From the NCBI RefSeq assembly GCF_026625145.1, contig NZ_CP113088.1, positions 1,364,001 through 1,428,000 of the forward strand: a stretch of 64,000 nt of DNA, read 5' to 3'. Each line of letters opens with the position of its first letter. Within the stretch, counting starts at the first letter, position 1. This document shows, in pieces, positions 1 to 8,513 of this stretch. This DNA is from Lacinutrix neustonica. GTDB taxonomy: Bacteria; Bacteroidota; Bacteroidia; Flavobacteriales; Flavobacteriaceae. The translations under genes and the position numbers were made by a program. The notes under the pieces were generated by a model, which worked only from the letters and a program-made list of their open reading frames with translations, searched no databases and had not been told where the DNA came from.

Positions 1-239
1 GCTCCTGGAATCATTTCAATATTATGATGCATATTATCCATGGCATTTGCTATTTTCTTTTTTTCAGATGCACTAAGCCCAGTCGACTCGTTCTCCAATT
101 TGATATTGCCCTTTCCATCGGGCTCCAAATTTTCATTTTTAGTCACCTTATCAAAATTCATGGATTTTCTATAAGGACTTTGAAAGTCTGCGTGTTTTTT
201 CTCTTTAGTCATGTGTTCCGTTTTTAAATTAGTGATCAT
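1..239 (-). CDS. hypothetical protein, partial (runs off window start)
   Basis: An open minus-strand frame begins at 239 (an in-frame ATG also lies at 212) and continues without a stop to the window edge, giving about 79 visible residues. The peptide is hydrophilic and rich in Lys, Asn and Glu, with no signal peptide or membrane segment. I do not recognise the family. The plus-strand frame over the same bases has a Phe/Ser-rich composition typical of an antisense shadow, so the minus frame is preferred. The end of the gene is missing. Confidence 0.5.
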   Translation of the reverse strand, partial: MITNLKTEHMTKEKKHADFQSPYRKSMNFDKVTKNENLEPDGKGNIKLENESTGLSASEKKKIANAMDNMHHNIEMIPG

Positions 240-447
240 GTAATGTAATATCTTCACTCAAAAGCGGTTAATGGATTTGCTTAAATTTTTAACGGTATCA
301 AAATGGAAAAATCATACATCTGTTTATAACATAAACTAAAAACCTTTATCCTTTGAAACTATAAGAGACACTCTTAGCTGAAAAAAAAGATTTTACTGTT
401 CCCTAAGACCCTTCCGGTTTTAAACTATATTTATAAAAATTTAAAGC

Positions 448-1176
448 ATGACTAAAACGGTTACCGAGGCTATAGCCTATAGGCGTTCAACACGCGTGTA
501 TCTCGACACAGACATAGACAGCGAAAAAGTGAAACACTGTATTTATAATGCCACGCTAGCACCTACTAGCAGTAATTTACAACTTTGGGAATTTTATCAT
601 GTGACAGATAAAGACACGCTAGCACAATTAGCTAGAGCCTGTTTTAAGCAGAACGCAGCTAAAACAGCTAAACAATTAGTGATTGTAGTGACCGGAAAAG
701 ATTTATGGCAAAAGCGTGCTCAAGCGAATTTGTCCTTTTTAGATCAGGTGTATAGCAAACCAAAGTTAACAGACCAAGAGCTGAAACGCAAAAAACAGGC
801 TACCGACTATTACAGTAAAATAATCCCCACCATTTATATTGATTTTCTAGGTATGTTAGGGTATCTCAAATATTTTATTTTTCAAATCATTGGGCTTTTT
901 AGACCTATTTACAGACAAGCAAGAGCCAGTGATATGCGTATTGTGGTCCATAAAAGTGCCGCTCTAGCAGCCGAGAATTTCATGCTCAGTATGGCTGAAA
1001 TAGGATACGACACTTGCCCGATGGAAGGGAGTGACACATTAAGAGTGAAGCAAATAATAGGCTTGCCAAGAGGTGCAGAAATTAATATGGTGATTGGTTG
1101 TGGTATTAGAACGCCTGAAGGTATTTATGGACCACGATTTAGAGTGCCATTCGAATCTGTGTATTTTAATGTATAA
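448..1176 (+). CDS. nitroreductase family protein
   Basis: A 242-residue FMN-dependent nitroreductase-fold protein, probably an NAD(P)H-dependent oxidoreductase with an unknown substrate. The N-terminus has the family pattern AYRRSTRVY (about 10-18) followed by APTSSNLQLWEF (about 37-48), which lines the FMN phosphate pocket. A second FMN and dimer region, MAEIGYDTCPMEG, lies at about 182-194, and the protein ends in GCGIRTPEGIYGPRFRVP. An insert around 130-155 (LGMLGYLKYFIFQIIGLF) is unusually hydrophobic for this fold. It stands alone, with galE 81 bases downstream on the same strand. It is only distantly related to the second nitroreductase at 4903. Confidence 0.85.
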   Translation: MTKTVTEAIAYRRSTRVYLDTDIDSEKVKHCIYNATLAPTSSNLQLWEFYHVTDKDTLAQLARACFKQNAAKTAKQLVIVVTGKDLWQKRAQANLSFLDQVYSKPKLTDQELKRKKQATDYYSKIIPTIYIDFLGMLGYLKYFIFQIIGLFRPIYRQARASDMRIVVHKSAALAAENFMLSMAEIGYDTCPMEGSDTLRVKQIIGLPRGAEINMVIGCGIRTPEGIYGPRFRVPFESVYFNV

Positions 1177-1257
1177 CTGACATGTGATTTTATCAGCAAA
1201 AAACTGTAATTTTAACATCATTTATTTTATATTTTTAAATTCCCCAAAACGATTACA

Positions 1258-2275
1258 ATGAAAATATTGGTAACAGGTGGCTTAGGGTATATAGGCTCGC
1301 ACGTGGTTGTAGAACTTCAAAATGAAGGGTTTGATGTGGTCGTTATTGACAACTTATCAAATACCTCTATAGAAGTACTAAAAGGCATCACGGCAATCAC
1401 GAATAAAGAACCCGTATTTGAAAATATCGATTTGAGAGACAAAGCGCTGGTGACTGATTTTTTTAATAGACATCCGAGACGTCTCTAGTGTTATTCATTT
1501 TGCCGCTTCAAAAGCGGTTGGAGAAAGTGTAGAATTACCACTACTATACTATGAAAATAACTTAAATCCTTTAATATACCTCTTACAAGAACTACAAAAA
1601 AAAGCAGCAGCACATTTCATTTTTAGTTCGTCGTGTACGGTTTATGGGCAAGCCGATGAGCTACCTATAACTGAAAACGCTCCCATAAAACCTGCCGAAT
1701 CCCCTTATGGGAACACCAAACAAATAGGCGAAGCCATTATAAAAGACACCAGCAAGGTCACCGCCCATTTAAACTCGATTGCCTTGCGCTATTTTAATCC
1801 CATTGGTGCTCATGACACCGCAAATATTGGGGAATTACCTACGGGAACACCTCAAAATCTAGTCCCATTTATTACGCAAACAGCCATCGGATTAAGAGAA
1901 AAACTCTCTGTTTTTGGTAACGATTATCCCACAAAAGATGGCACTTGCATTAGAGATTACATCCATGTGGTAGACTTAGCTCAAGCGCATGTTACTGCGC
2001 TGAAACGCCTTATAAAAAAGGAGAATAACAGTAATTTTGAAGTTTATAATATTGGAACGGGAAAAGGATCGTCGGTTTTACAAGTCATTACGGCCTTTGA
2101 AAAAATTACTGGCGAAAAACTAAATTACCAAATCGTCGAAAGACGTCAAGGAGATGTTATTGCCGCCTATGCAGATACAACCAAGGCTAAAAAAAGTTTG
2201 GGATGGCAAACCACGCGAAGTTTAACAGACGCGCTATCCTCAGCTTGGAAATGGGAACAAAAAATAAGGTCCTAA
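1258..2275 (+). CDS. galE: UDP-glucose 4-epimerase (frameshifted at 1474-1479)
   Basis: Interconverts UDP-glucose and UDP-galactose in the cytoplasm for Leloir metabolism and polysaccharide precursors. The NAD-binding GGLGYIGSH motif is at residues 7-15. The catalytic SSSCTVYG segment and the YGNTK (YxxxK) motif follow in the second half, and the family signature RYFNPIGAH is present. The frame breaks at 1474-1479, where CCGAGA stands for an expected CCGGA (codons for HPDV). Removing the A at 1477 gives a continuous 338-residue protein, the normal GalE length. No residues are otherwise missing, so this is probably an intact gene with a consensus error. Confidence 0.93.
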
Positions 2276-2278
2276 AGA

Positions 2279-2681
2279 CTACTCGTTTAAATCCAAGGCT
2301 AACTTTTTAGACTGCCATGTTGAAAACCCACCTTCTAAATCATAAATCTTTTTAAAACCAGCATCATACATTTTTTGCGCACTCTTGGCGCTTCTACCAC
2401 CACTTTTACAATATAAAACCACCGGTTTTTCTTTATCTAAACCGTGAAATAGCGTCATCAAAGCTTGAAGAATTATAATCAATATTTTGTGCTTTTTCCA
2501 AATGCCCCGAATCATATTCTCCCGGAGTTCTGACATCTATAAGCTGTACGTTTTCTAACTCTAAAAGTAGTTGCGCTTCTTCTGTAGAAACGACTTGAAC
2601 CTCCTGTTGATTCGATTGTGATGCGCATCCTAAGAGGCTAAAGAACAAAACAAACAAAAAGACAATTATTGATTTTTTCAT
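2279..2681 (-). CDS. rhodanese-like lipoprotein (frameshifted at 2442-2447)
   Basis: A single rhodanese domain exported as a lipoprotein. The N-terminus is a hydrophobic signal peptide ending in the lipobox LLGC (Cys19). The loop YCKSGGRS carries the active-site cysteine, and the domain ends in GGFSTW, a normal rhodanese C-terminus. The frame shifts at 2442-2447: the coding strand reads TCACGGT where TCCGGT is expected. Removing the extra base gives 133 residues. The gene converges on galE with a 3-base gap. Its substrate is unknown, but it sits beside a cytoplasmic rhodanese and two thiol-redox proteins, which suggests periplasmic sulfur or thiol handling. Confidence 0.85.
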
Positions 2682-2711
2682 AATAGATAAGTTTCGATTA
2701 AGGTCTATGTT

Positions 2712-3023
2712 CTATTGGGCAATTTCACCAGTCCATTCTTGAAAACCGCCAAGCAAATTATAGGCGTTTTTAAATCCCATTTGACTCATAATACCACAGG
2801 CCTGACCACTTCTACCTCCGGATTTACAATACACATAATAATTTTTATCCTTATCTAGAGCCTCTAGTTCGTAAATAAAAGCCTGACCTTTAAAAATATT
2901 TAGGTTTTTTGCATTGGGAATGTACCCCTCTTCTACTTCTTCTTCTGTTCTCACATCAAGAATAAACGCATTGTCGTCCTCTTTTAGTTGTTGAGCCCAC
3001 TGCTCTTGTGATAAATCTGCCAT
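2712..3023 (-). CDS. rhodanese-like domain protein
   Basis: A 103-residue single-domain rhodanese without a signal peptide, so probably cytoplasmic. It shows the DVRTEEEVEEGYIPNA entry motif, the active-site loop YCKSGGRSG with its catalytic Cys, and the terminal GGFQEW. The size is that of the GlpE/PspE class of small sulfurtransferases. It lies 30 bases upstream of the lipoprotein rhodanese on the same strand, and the two were probably transcribed together. A CAAAGTTA (TAACTTTG on the coding strand) at 3044-3051 is a plausible -7 promoter element. Confidence 0.88.
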   Translation of the reverse strand: MADLSQEQWAQQLKEDDNAFILDVRTEEEVEEGYIPNAKNLNIFKGQAFIYELEALDKDKNYYVYCKSGGRSGQACGIMSQMGFKNAYNLLGGFQEWTGEIAQ

Positions 3024-3043
3024 TGTGTTTTGTTTATACCTAC

Positions 3044-3051
3044 AAAGTTAA
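3044..3051 (-). promoter_or_regulatory. Bacteroidota-type -7 element upstream of the rhodanese pair
   Basis: TAACTTTG on the minus strand matches the TAnnTTTG consensus 20 bases upstream of the rhodanese ATG at 3023. No clear TTTG -33 box was found at the usual distance, so the call rests on the -7 box and its position. Confidence 0.45.
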
Positions 3052-3081
3052 TCAATTTAATGTTCGTTTAAAATGGAAGAC

Positions 3082-3111
3082 AAAAAAAACCTGAAGGTTA
3101 ATGACTTCAGG
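3082..3111 (-). terminator. intrinsic terminator of the redoxin operon
   Basis: A perfect 7-bp inverted repeat CCTGAAG / CTTCAGG (3090-3096 and 3105-3111) is followed on the minus strand by a run of eight T (3082-3089). It lies 27 bases past the stop of the redoxin gene at 3138, as expected for Rho-independent termination. Confidence 0.8.
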
Positions 3112-3137
3112 CCTCTACTTACTGCTTTAAACAAGGA

Positions 3138-3758
3138 TTATACTTTAATAGAACAGCCAATGGCTTTGGTTTCTTTTATTTCAATGTCTTTTCCTTTCAA
3201 AAGTGCATCCACTGCATTTTCAACATATTTGGTTTTCACCTTTGTCGCATCTTGATAATTATCATCAATAGCACCAATATACTTCACAATGTTTCCGCCC
3301 TTTGTTTTTTCTAAAATGTAAATATGGGGTGTTTTAGTCGCGCCATATTGCGGATATATTTTTTGATTGGTATCCATTAAGTAAGGGAAAGTAAATCCTT
3401 TTTCTTGAGCACGCGCTTTCATAGCATCCATACTATCTCCTGGTTTTACCTCTACATTATTTGGCATGATCGCTATTACAGGGTACCCTTGAGAAGCATA
3501 CTTTTTATTCAAGGCTTCTATTCGATCTTCATAAGCCACCGCGTAGGGGCAAGTATTACACGTAAAGGTGATAATAAAACCTTTGGCGTCTTTAAAATTG
3601 GATAGTGACACCATTTTACCATCAATATTAGGTAATTTAAAATCGGTAGCCACATCACCAACCTTATAGCCTTCTCTTACTTGCTTTTTACTAATTGTAA
3701 ATGCACTAACGCCAGCAATTACAATGGCCACTAGTACTAATTTCATTAACTTTTTCAT
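3138..3758 (-). CDS. redoxin / AhpC-TSA-like thioredoxin-fold protein, exported
   Basis: A 206-residue thioredoxin-fold protein with an N-terminal hydrophobic signal or anchor segment (about residues 5-22). It has the pattern GDVATDFKLPNIDG, then TFTCNTCPYA (a CxxCP-type redox centre near residue 70), which groups it with the AhpC/TSA-Redoxin family rather than TlpA. A similar cytoplasmic protein is encoded at 60509 with the CNHCPY motif, so the genome carries at least one exported and one soluble member. It overlaps no neighbour and lies 5 bases downstream of the TlpA-like gene on the same strand, so the two probably form one transcript ended by the hairpin at 3082-3111. Confidence 0.85.
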   Translation of the reverse strand: MKKLMKLVLVAIVIAGVSAFTISKKQVREGYKVGDVATDFKLPNIDGKMVSLSNFKDAKGFIITFTCNTCPYAVAYEDRIEALNKKYASQGYPVIAIMPNNVEVKPGDSMDAMKARAQEKGFTFPYLMDTNQKIYPQYGATKTPHIYILEKTKGGNIVKYIGAIDDNYQDATKVKTKYVENAVDALLKGKDIEIKETKAIGCSIKV

Positions 3759-3763
3759 TGTTT

Positions 3764-4285
3764 TTATTTTAAAAATTTATCGACTTCGTTTTTTAATTCG
3801 TCATAATTAAAGGATTGCTCGTAAAATTGACGTTTACTTTTATTATAAATCAAGGTTGCAGGAATAGCGCCGGACCACTCGGCACTTACCTTCGGAATCC
3901 AAGCATTTGAATCTACATCGTTTAAAACAACCACTTTCGATTGTAGCTTATGTTCAACAATAAAGGGCTTCAGCCTTTTTTCATATTGATTGGGAAAATC
4001 TAAACTCACTAACACTACTTCCACTTGTTTAGCACCATAGGCTTGATGCAACTTTTCAAAATAGGGTAATTCTTTAACGCAAGGCGCACACCACGTGGCC
4101 CAAAAATTGACAACATACGTTTTATGGTCTTCTTTTGTCAAGAATTTCTCAAGCCCTTCAAAATCATAGACCTCCAGTTCTTTTGTAACCACGTTTGAGT
4201 CCCTTTCTAAAGCTGGAGACCCCTGTTTTGTTTCCCCCTTACAAGATATAAAAAGCACTACTAATAATACAACCATCTTCTTCAT
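3764..4285 (-). CDS. TlpA-family thiol-disulfide oxidoreductase, lipoprotein
   Basis: A 173-residue membrane-anchored periplasmic thioredoxin. The signal peptide ends in a lipobox (LFISC, Cys15). The redox-active motif is FWATWCAPCVKELP at about 61-74. The TlpA/ResA subgroup reduces periplasmic disulfides, for example during cytochrome c maturation, but nothing here fixes the partner. It is first in a two-gene unit with the redoxin at 3138, and is divergently oriented from the marR-like operon that starts at 4399. Confidence 0.88.
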   Translation of the reverse strand: MKKMVVLLVVLFISCKGETKQGSPALERDSNVVTKELEVYDFEGLEKFLTKEDHKTYVVNFWATWCAPCVKELPYFEKLHQAYGAKQVEVVLVSLDFPNQYEKRLKPFIVEHKLQSKVVVLNDVDSNAWIPKVSAEWSGAIPATLIYNKSKRQFYEQSFNYDELKNEVDKFLK

Positions 4286-4372
4286 CGTATAAAGTTATCA
4301 ATACCTTGTATGGGTTTTTAAATTTTAACAAAAGATTAAGGGTCCTTTTACTCGATTTATAAAAGATAATTT

Positions 4373-4389
4373 TACATTTGTATATACAA
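4373..4389 (+). promoter_or_regulatory. promoter -7 box fused to a 12-bp palindrome (putative MarR operator)
   Basis: TACATTTG (4373-4380) matches the Bacteroidota -7 box TAnnTTTG. Its last three bases begin a perfect 12-bp palindrome TTGTATATACAA (4378-4389), only 9 bases before the marR-like ATG at 4399. A repressor dimer bound there would cover the transcription start. MarR proteins commonly bind AT-rich palindromes of this kind in their own promoters, so autorepression is a reasonable inference. Confidence 0.55.
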
Positions 4390-4398
4390 TTGTTGTAC

Positions 4399-4854
4399 AT
4401 GAAAGAGTTAAAAGATATTATAAAAACCAATGCAGTTATACCGCTCCCTAGGAAGACGGTCATTAATATTACCCTGACCAATATCATGGTTAAAGAAAAG
4501 ATGTTAACGATCATGAAACCTTTTGATTTATCAATGGAGCAATTTAATGTCCTTCGAATTCTACGGGGAAAAAAAGGAGAACCAGCAAATCTACAAGACA
4601 TTCAAGATAGAATGGTGAGTAAAATGAGTAACACGACGCGGTTAGTGGATAAATTAATTCTAAAGAATTTAGTTGAACGCTTCACTTGTAAAGTAAACAG
4701 AAGAAAAGTAGACATTTACATCACAGACAAAGGATTACAACTCTTAAAAGAAATAGATCCTATCATTGACAGTACTGAAAAGGAAATAACAGCAAACCTA
4801 ACGGAACAAGAATTGCAACAATTAAATGTTTTACTCGAAAAAATGAGACACTAA
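4399..4854 (+). CDS. MarR family transcriptional regulator
   Basis: A 151-residue winged-helix regulator. The ATG at 4399 is preferred over the upstream in-frame ATG at 4378, because the latter lies inside the promoter -7 box. The central part shows the MarR layout: MEQFNVLRILRG (helix 2), LQDIQDRM, recognition-helix region SNTTRLVDKLILKNLVER, the wing KVNRRKVDIYITDKG, then a C-terminal dimerisation helix. It is the first gene of a three-gene operon with a nitroreductase and a YceI protein. This combination is common in flavobacteria and probably responds to an electrophilic or oxidising compound. The ligand is unknown. Confidence 0.9.
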   Translation: MKELKDIIKTNAVIPLPRKTVINITLTNIMVKEKMLTIMKPFDLSMEQFNVLRILRGKKGEPANLQDIQDRMVSKMSNTTRLVDKLILKNLVERFTCKVNRRKVDIYITDKGLQLLKEIDPIIDSTEKEITANLTEQELQQLNVLLEKMRH

Positions 4855-4902
4855 TTTTTTAAAACCACGACGTATTTATTAACAATAAAAAAGAAATAAA
4901 AT

Positions 4903-5535
4903 ATGGAACATTACATAGAAGCTTTAAACTGGAGATATGCTACAAAAAGATTTGATGTCTCAAAAAAAATCTCAACCCAAGATTTGGGCACTTTAAAAAA
5001 AGCGATACAATTAACAGCCTCCTCTTATGGTTTACAACCATATAAGATTTTGATTATTGAAGATCCTGAGACGAGAAAAAAATTATTAGAAGCCTCTTAT
5101 GGGCAACCTCAAATAACAGAGGCGTCTCAAATTGTTGTATTTGCAAACATGACGACTTTTGACGATACGTTAGTAGACGATTATATTACCAATGCGAGTG
5201 AAACTAGAGGTATTGCAAAAAGCAGTTTACAAGACTATGCGGACACCATGAAATCGACGCTGTCGTCTTTGTCTCCAACTGAAAAAAGTAATTGGACGGC
5301 TAAACAAGCATACATTGCATTAGGGAACCTTTTATCTGCAGCAGCTACATTACGCATTGATGCCTGTCCTATGGAAGGTTTTCAATCGGAACAATACAAT
5401 GAGATCCTAGGCCTTAATGCTCTTAATCTCAATGCAGCAGTTATTGCTACTATTGGCTATAGATCTACTGAGGATGACACACAACATTATGCCAAAGTAA
5501 GAAAACCACTGAACGAATTATTCACAACCATTTAA
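4903..5535 (+). CDS. NAD(P)H-dependent oxidoreductase, nitroreductase family
   Basis: A 210-residue FMN nitroreductase of the NfsB/NfnB type. It shows NWRYATKRFD at about 8-17 (FMN phosphate contacts), TASSYGLQPY at about 38-47, and DACPMEGF near 157-164, and it has the usual length of the class. It reduces quinones, flavins or nitro compounds with NAD(P)H. It lies 48 bases after the MarR gene and 28 bases before yceI on the same strand, so it is the likely enzymatic output of the MarR-controlled operon. Confidence 0.9.
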   Translation: MEHYIEALNWRYATKRFDVSKKISTQDLGTLKKAIQLTASSYGLQPYKILIIEDPETRKKLLEASYGQPQITEASQIVVFANMTTFDDTLVDDYITNASETRGIAKSSLQDYADTMKSTLSSLSPTEKSNWTAKQAYIALGNLLSAAATLRIDACPMEGFQSEQYNEILGLNALNLNAAVIATIGYRSTEDDTQHYAKVRKPLNELFTTI

Positions 5536-5563
5536 ATAATAAATAAATTAAAATCTTTTTAAA

Positions 5564-6127
5564 ATGAAAACAATTAAAAACACCTTAGTTATTGCCTTTG
5601 CACTCACATTAGCCTCTTTTACCACCATTTCTGATAAAAAAGTAAATGTAAAAGAAAGTACAATCACCTGGAAAGGTTACAAAATAACAGGAGCACACGA
5701 AGGTACCATCGATCTTAAAGAAGGGGCGTTAACGTTTAATAATGATGCATTAACTGGCGGTCATTTTATTATGGATATGACTTCTATAAACACGACAGAT
5801 CTTGAAGGAGAGTCTAAAGGGAAACTTGATGGGCATTTAAAATCTGCCGATTTCTTTGGTACAGATGCGCACCCAACGGCCGACTTAAAAATAACAAACG
5901 TAGTTAGCAATGGAAACACTTACACCGTAACAGGAGATTTAACCATTAAAAACATAACCAATCCGGTAACTTTTACTATGGATGTAAAAGACAATACAGC
6001 CACTGCAACAGTAAAAATAGACCGTACAAAATTCGACATTAAATATGGTTCTGCTAGTTTCTTTGACGGACTGAAAGACAAAGCCATTTCTAACGAATTT
6101 GATATCAATGTTAATTTAGTATTTTAA
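5564..6127 (+). CDS. YceI family periplasmic protein
   Basis: A 187-residue protein with a cleavable signal peptide (about 1-22) and a YceI lipocalin-like beta barrel. The typical segments are TWKGYKITGAHEGTI, GGHFIMDMTSI, LDGHLKSADFFGTDAHPTA and FDIKYGSASFFDGLKDKAI. The family binds isoprenoid-type lipids in a periplasmic barrel. It closes the MarR-nitroreductase-YceI operon and is followed 19 bases later by a strong terminator. Confidence 0.93.
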   Translation: MKTIKNTLVIAFALTLASFTTISDKKVNVKESTITWKGYKITGAHEGTIDLKEGALTFNNDALTGGHFIMDMTSINTTDLEGESKGKLDGHLKSADFFGTDAHPTADLKITNVVSNGNTYTVTGDLTIKNITNPVTFTMDVKDNTATATVKIDRTKFDIKYGSASFFDGLKDKAISNEFDINVNLVF

Positions 6128-6145
6128 ATAACAATGAATTACGAG

Positions 6146-6178
6146 AAAAAATCCTATTAACATAAATAGGATTTTTTT
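6146..6178 (+). terminator. intrinsic terminator after yceI
   Basis: AAAAATCCTAT and ATAGGATTTTTTT form a stem of about 11 bp with a short loop, ending in a T run. It is placed just downstream of yceI and upstream of the trp promoter, so it insulates the two operons. Confidence 0.8.
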
Positions 6179-6187
6179 ATTAAAAGG

Positions 6188-6219
6188 TTTGATAACTAAA
6201 GTATCATTTTATATCTTTG
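6188..6219 (+). promoter_or_regulatory. trp operon promoter
   Basis: TTTG at 6188-6191 (-33 box) and TATCTTTG at 6212-6219 (-7 box, TAnnTTTG) are separated by 20 bases, the canonical Bacteroidota primary-sigma spacing. Transcription should start near 6226, giving a leader RNA of about 145 bases before trpE. Confidence 0.75.
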
Positions 6220-6234
6220 AACTTTATATCAAAA

Positions 6235-6294
6235 ATGAACAATATTTTAAATCATACTTGGTGGTGGAATTCTCGAAAAACAATTCGTGAATAA
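6235..6294 (+). CDS. trpL: trp operon leader peptide
   Basis: A 19-codon ORF with peptide MNNILNHTWWWNSRKTIRE. The three consecutive Trp codons (6259-6267) are characteristic of ribosome-mediated attenuation. It lies between the trp promoter and the attenuator hairpin, and nine bases after the predicted transcription start. The stop codon overlaps the left arm of the proposed antiterminator (6285-6292), so a ribosome that finishes the peptide would mask that arm. Confidence 0.88.
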   Translation: MNNILNHTWWWNSRKTIRE

Positions 6295-6325
6295 ACCCCT
6301 ACATATATTTAAAATTAAAATATAG

Positions 6326-6358
6326 AAAAAGGCTTGTCATTCACGACAAGCCTTTTTT
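6326..6358 (+). terminator. trp attenuator (regulated terminator)
   Basis: AAAAAGGCTTGTC (6326-6338) pairs with GACAAGCCTTTTT (6345-6357) around a 6-base loop ATTCAC, and the structure ends in a T run. The loop plus the first bases of the right arm, ATTCACGA (6339-6346), is exactly complementary to TCGTGAAT (6285-6292) in the leader ORF. That supplies a mutually exclusive antiterminator. Trp starvation would stall ribosomes on the WWW codons, free 6285-6292 and prevent termination. Confidence 0.85.
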
Positions 6359-6373
6359 ATTTAAACCTAGTGA

Positions 6374-7767
6374 ATGAAAACATTTAGTCTTTACACCCAT
6401 TACAAAAAAATTCTTGCAGACACGATTACACCTGTAAGTATTTATCTTAAAATACGCGATAAATTCCCGAATAGCATTTTATTAGAAAGTAGTGATTACC
6501 ATGCCAGCGACAACAGTTTTTCGTACATCTGTTTCAATCCTATTGCCTCTATAAAAGTAAAAGGAAAGCATATTGATCAAACCTTTCCGGATGGCAGTGT
6601 TTTAAGAAACAGAACTACTGATGTGGCAAAAACCATTCATAAATTCACCAAACGCTTTAAGGTGAATTCAGATGAGACCTTTAAATTCATTAACAATGGT
6701 ATTTTTGGCTACACGGCTTACGATGCTGTGAAATACTTTGAAGATATAGAGATTTCAAAAAAACCAGATTCTTTAGATATTCCGGACATTTATTATGCGG
6801 TTTATCAAAACATCATTGCCATAAACCATTTTAAAAACGAAGCCTATATTTTTGCGCACTGTCACAATACAGAAAATAATATAGACGACATTCTACATCT
6901 CATCAAATCGAAAAATTTTGCCTCTTACGAATTTTCAACCCAATCAGACATCCAGTCCAACTTAACGGATGAAGAGTATAAAGAGCACGTGACTTTAGCA
7001 AAACAACATTGCGCCCGTGGCGATGTATTTCAACTCGTGTTATCCAAAAAATTCTCACAGGGGTTTAAAGGAGATGAATTCAATGTCTATAGAGCCTTAC
7101 GTAGTATCAATCCTTCGCCTTATTTATTTTATTTCGATTATGGTGATTTTAAAATCTTCGGAAGCTCTCCGAAGCGCAACTGGTTGTTTCTAATGGTTTA
7201 GCTGAAATACACCCTATTGCAGGCACGTTTAAACGTACTGGTCATGACGAAAAAGATGCAGAGCTCGCAAAAGAACTAGCGACTGATGAAAAAGAAAATG
7301 CAGAACACGTGATGCTGGTCGACCTTGCTAGAAACGATTTAAGTCGCCACGGCAGCCAAGTAGAAGTAGAAACCTACAGAGAAGCACAATTTTTCTCTCA
7401 CGTAATACACCTCGTTAGTAAAGTCACAGGAAAAGTCCATAAAGGCACACCAACCATGCAAGTCGTGGCAGACACCTTTCCTGCAGGAACCCTAAGTGGT
7501 GCGCCAAAACATAATGCGATGCAGCTCATTGAAAAATATGAAAAAACGAGCCGTGCGTTTTACGGCGGTGCCATTGGTTTTATGGATTTTAATGGCAATT
7601 ACAATCATGCGATTATGATTCGAACGTTTTTAAGTAAAAATCATGAACTCCATTGGCAGGCCGGTGCAGGTATCGTTTCTAAATCGAACCCGGATAATGA
7701 GTTACAAGAAGTTTATAATAAACTGGGAGCATTAACAAAAGCCATTGAATTAGCCAAAGACATTTAA
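6374..7767 (+). CDS. trpE: anthranilate synthase component I (frameshifted at 7169-7173)
   Basis: Converts chorismate to anthranilate with ammonia delivered by TrpG, the first committed step to tryptophan. The N-terminus has ILLESSD, which carries the LLES Trp feedback-binding element. The chorismate-binding core has GDVFQLVLSKKF, FGSSPE, LVDLARND, TFPAGTLSGAPK and AFYGGAIGF. At 7169-7173 CCGAA replaces an expected CCGGAA (SPEAQ). Restoring one G gives 464 residues with no gap. It is the first structural gene of trpEGDCFBA and is controlled by the attenuator 16 bases upstream. Confidence 0.95.
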
Positions 7768-7844
7768 ATCATGGGTAATACACCACAAGACCTAACGCTA
7801 TAATTTAAAAAATTACCACATTGGTGGGAATGACAAAAATAATT

Positions 7845-8408
7845 ATGAAAGTACTAGTAATAGATAACTACGACAGTTTCACCTATAATTTAGTCCACTA
7901 TTTAGAAGACTTAAATTGTGAAGTTACTGTGAAACGCAACGATAAATTAACCCTAGATGAAGTAGAAGCTTTCGAGAAAATTGTACTCTCTCCAGGTCCT
8001 GGAATCCCGGATGAAGCAGGCCTATTGAAAGCCATAATAAAACAATATTCAGCAACCAAGAGCATCTTAGGCGTGTGCTTAGGCCAACAGGCGATAGCTG
8101 AAGTTTTTGGTGGTACTCTTATTAATCCGGATCATGTATTTCACGGCGTGGCCACTCCAGTTGAGGTCATTGTAGACGATGAACCCCTTTTTAAAGGACT
8201 CGACAAAACATTTAATGTTGGCCGCTATCATTCTTGGGTGGTGGACCCCAATTTACCGGAGGCTTTAGAGGCGACGTCTGTTGACGACAATGGGCAAATC
8301 ATGTCCTTAAGACATACAGTTTATGACGTTAAAGGCGTGCAATACCACCCGGAGTCTGTATTAACACCCAACGGAAAACGCCTTTTAGAAAATTGGATAC
8401 ACCAATAA
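7845..8408 (+). CDS. trpG: anthranilate synthase component II (glutamine amidotransferase)
   Basis: A 187-residue class I glutamine amidotransferase subunit that feeds ammonia to TrpE. The start MKVLVIDNYDSFTYNL at 7845 is preferred to the upstream in-frame start at 7821, because it matches the family N-terminus. The nucleophile elbow is GVCLGQQAI (Cys about residue 79), and the His-Glu pair is in QYHPESVLTP. It stands alone without a fused TrpD, and follows trpE by 77 bases of featureless sequence. Confidence 0.95.
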   Translation: MKVLVIDNYDSFTYNLVHYLEDLNCEVTVKRNDKLTLDEVEAFEKIVLSPGPGIPDEAGLLKAIIKQYSATKSILGVCLGQQAIAEVFGGTLINPDHVFHGVATPVEVIVDDEPLFKGLDKTFNVGRYHSWVVDPNLPEALEATSVDDNGQIMSLRHTVYDVKGVQYHPESVLTPNGKRLLENWIHQ

Positions 8409-8513
8409 AAAGTAATGCAATCGCAGTAAATAGTGCGCCCTGCGCCCTACAAGACATAAGATAATTATTAATTTAATAGCACGCTTTCCTATGGAAAGGG
8501 TTGGGAAATAGAA
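8409..8513. repeat. trpG-trpD spacer with REP-like hairpin
   Basis: A 105-base non-coding spacer inside the trp operon. It holds the inverted repeat CTTTCC-TAT-GGAAAG (8484-8498) followed by GGTTGGGA. That order resembles the short palindromic intergenic repeats scattered through many flavobacterial genomes. This is recognition from memory and is not proved by a second copy in the window. Confidence 0.3.

Noticed and set aside
24..227. Plus-strand ORF of 67 codons at the window start
   Set aside because: Phe/Ser/Ile-rich composition is that of an antisense shadow. The minus frame gives a better hydrophilic protein with a start and no stop to the edge.
3073..3255. Plus-strand ORF over the terminator at 3082-3111
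   Set aside because: It covers the terminator hairpin and the 3' end of the redoxin gene in antisense and lacks any family similarity.
4239..4601. Minus-strand ORF of 120 codons across the marR promoter
   Set aside because: It runs antisense through the marR gene and the TlpA gene start, with no recognisable domain. The marR frame is clearly the real gene.
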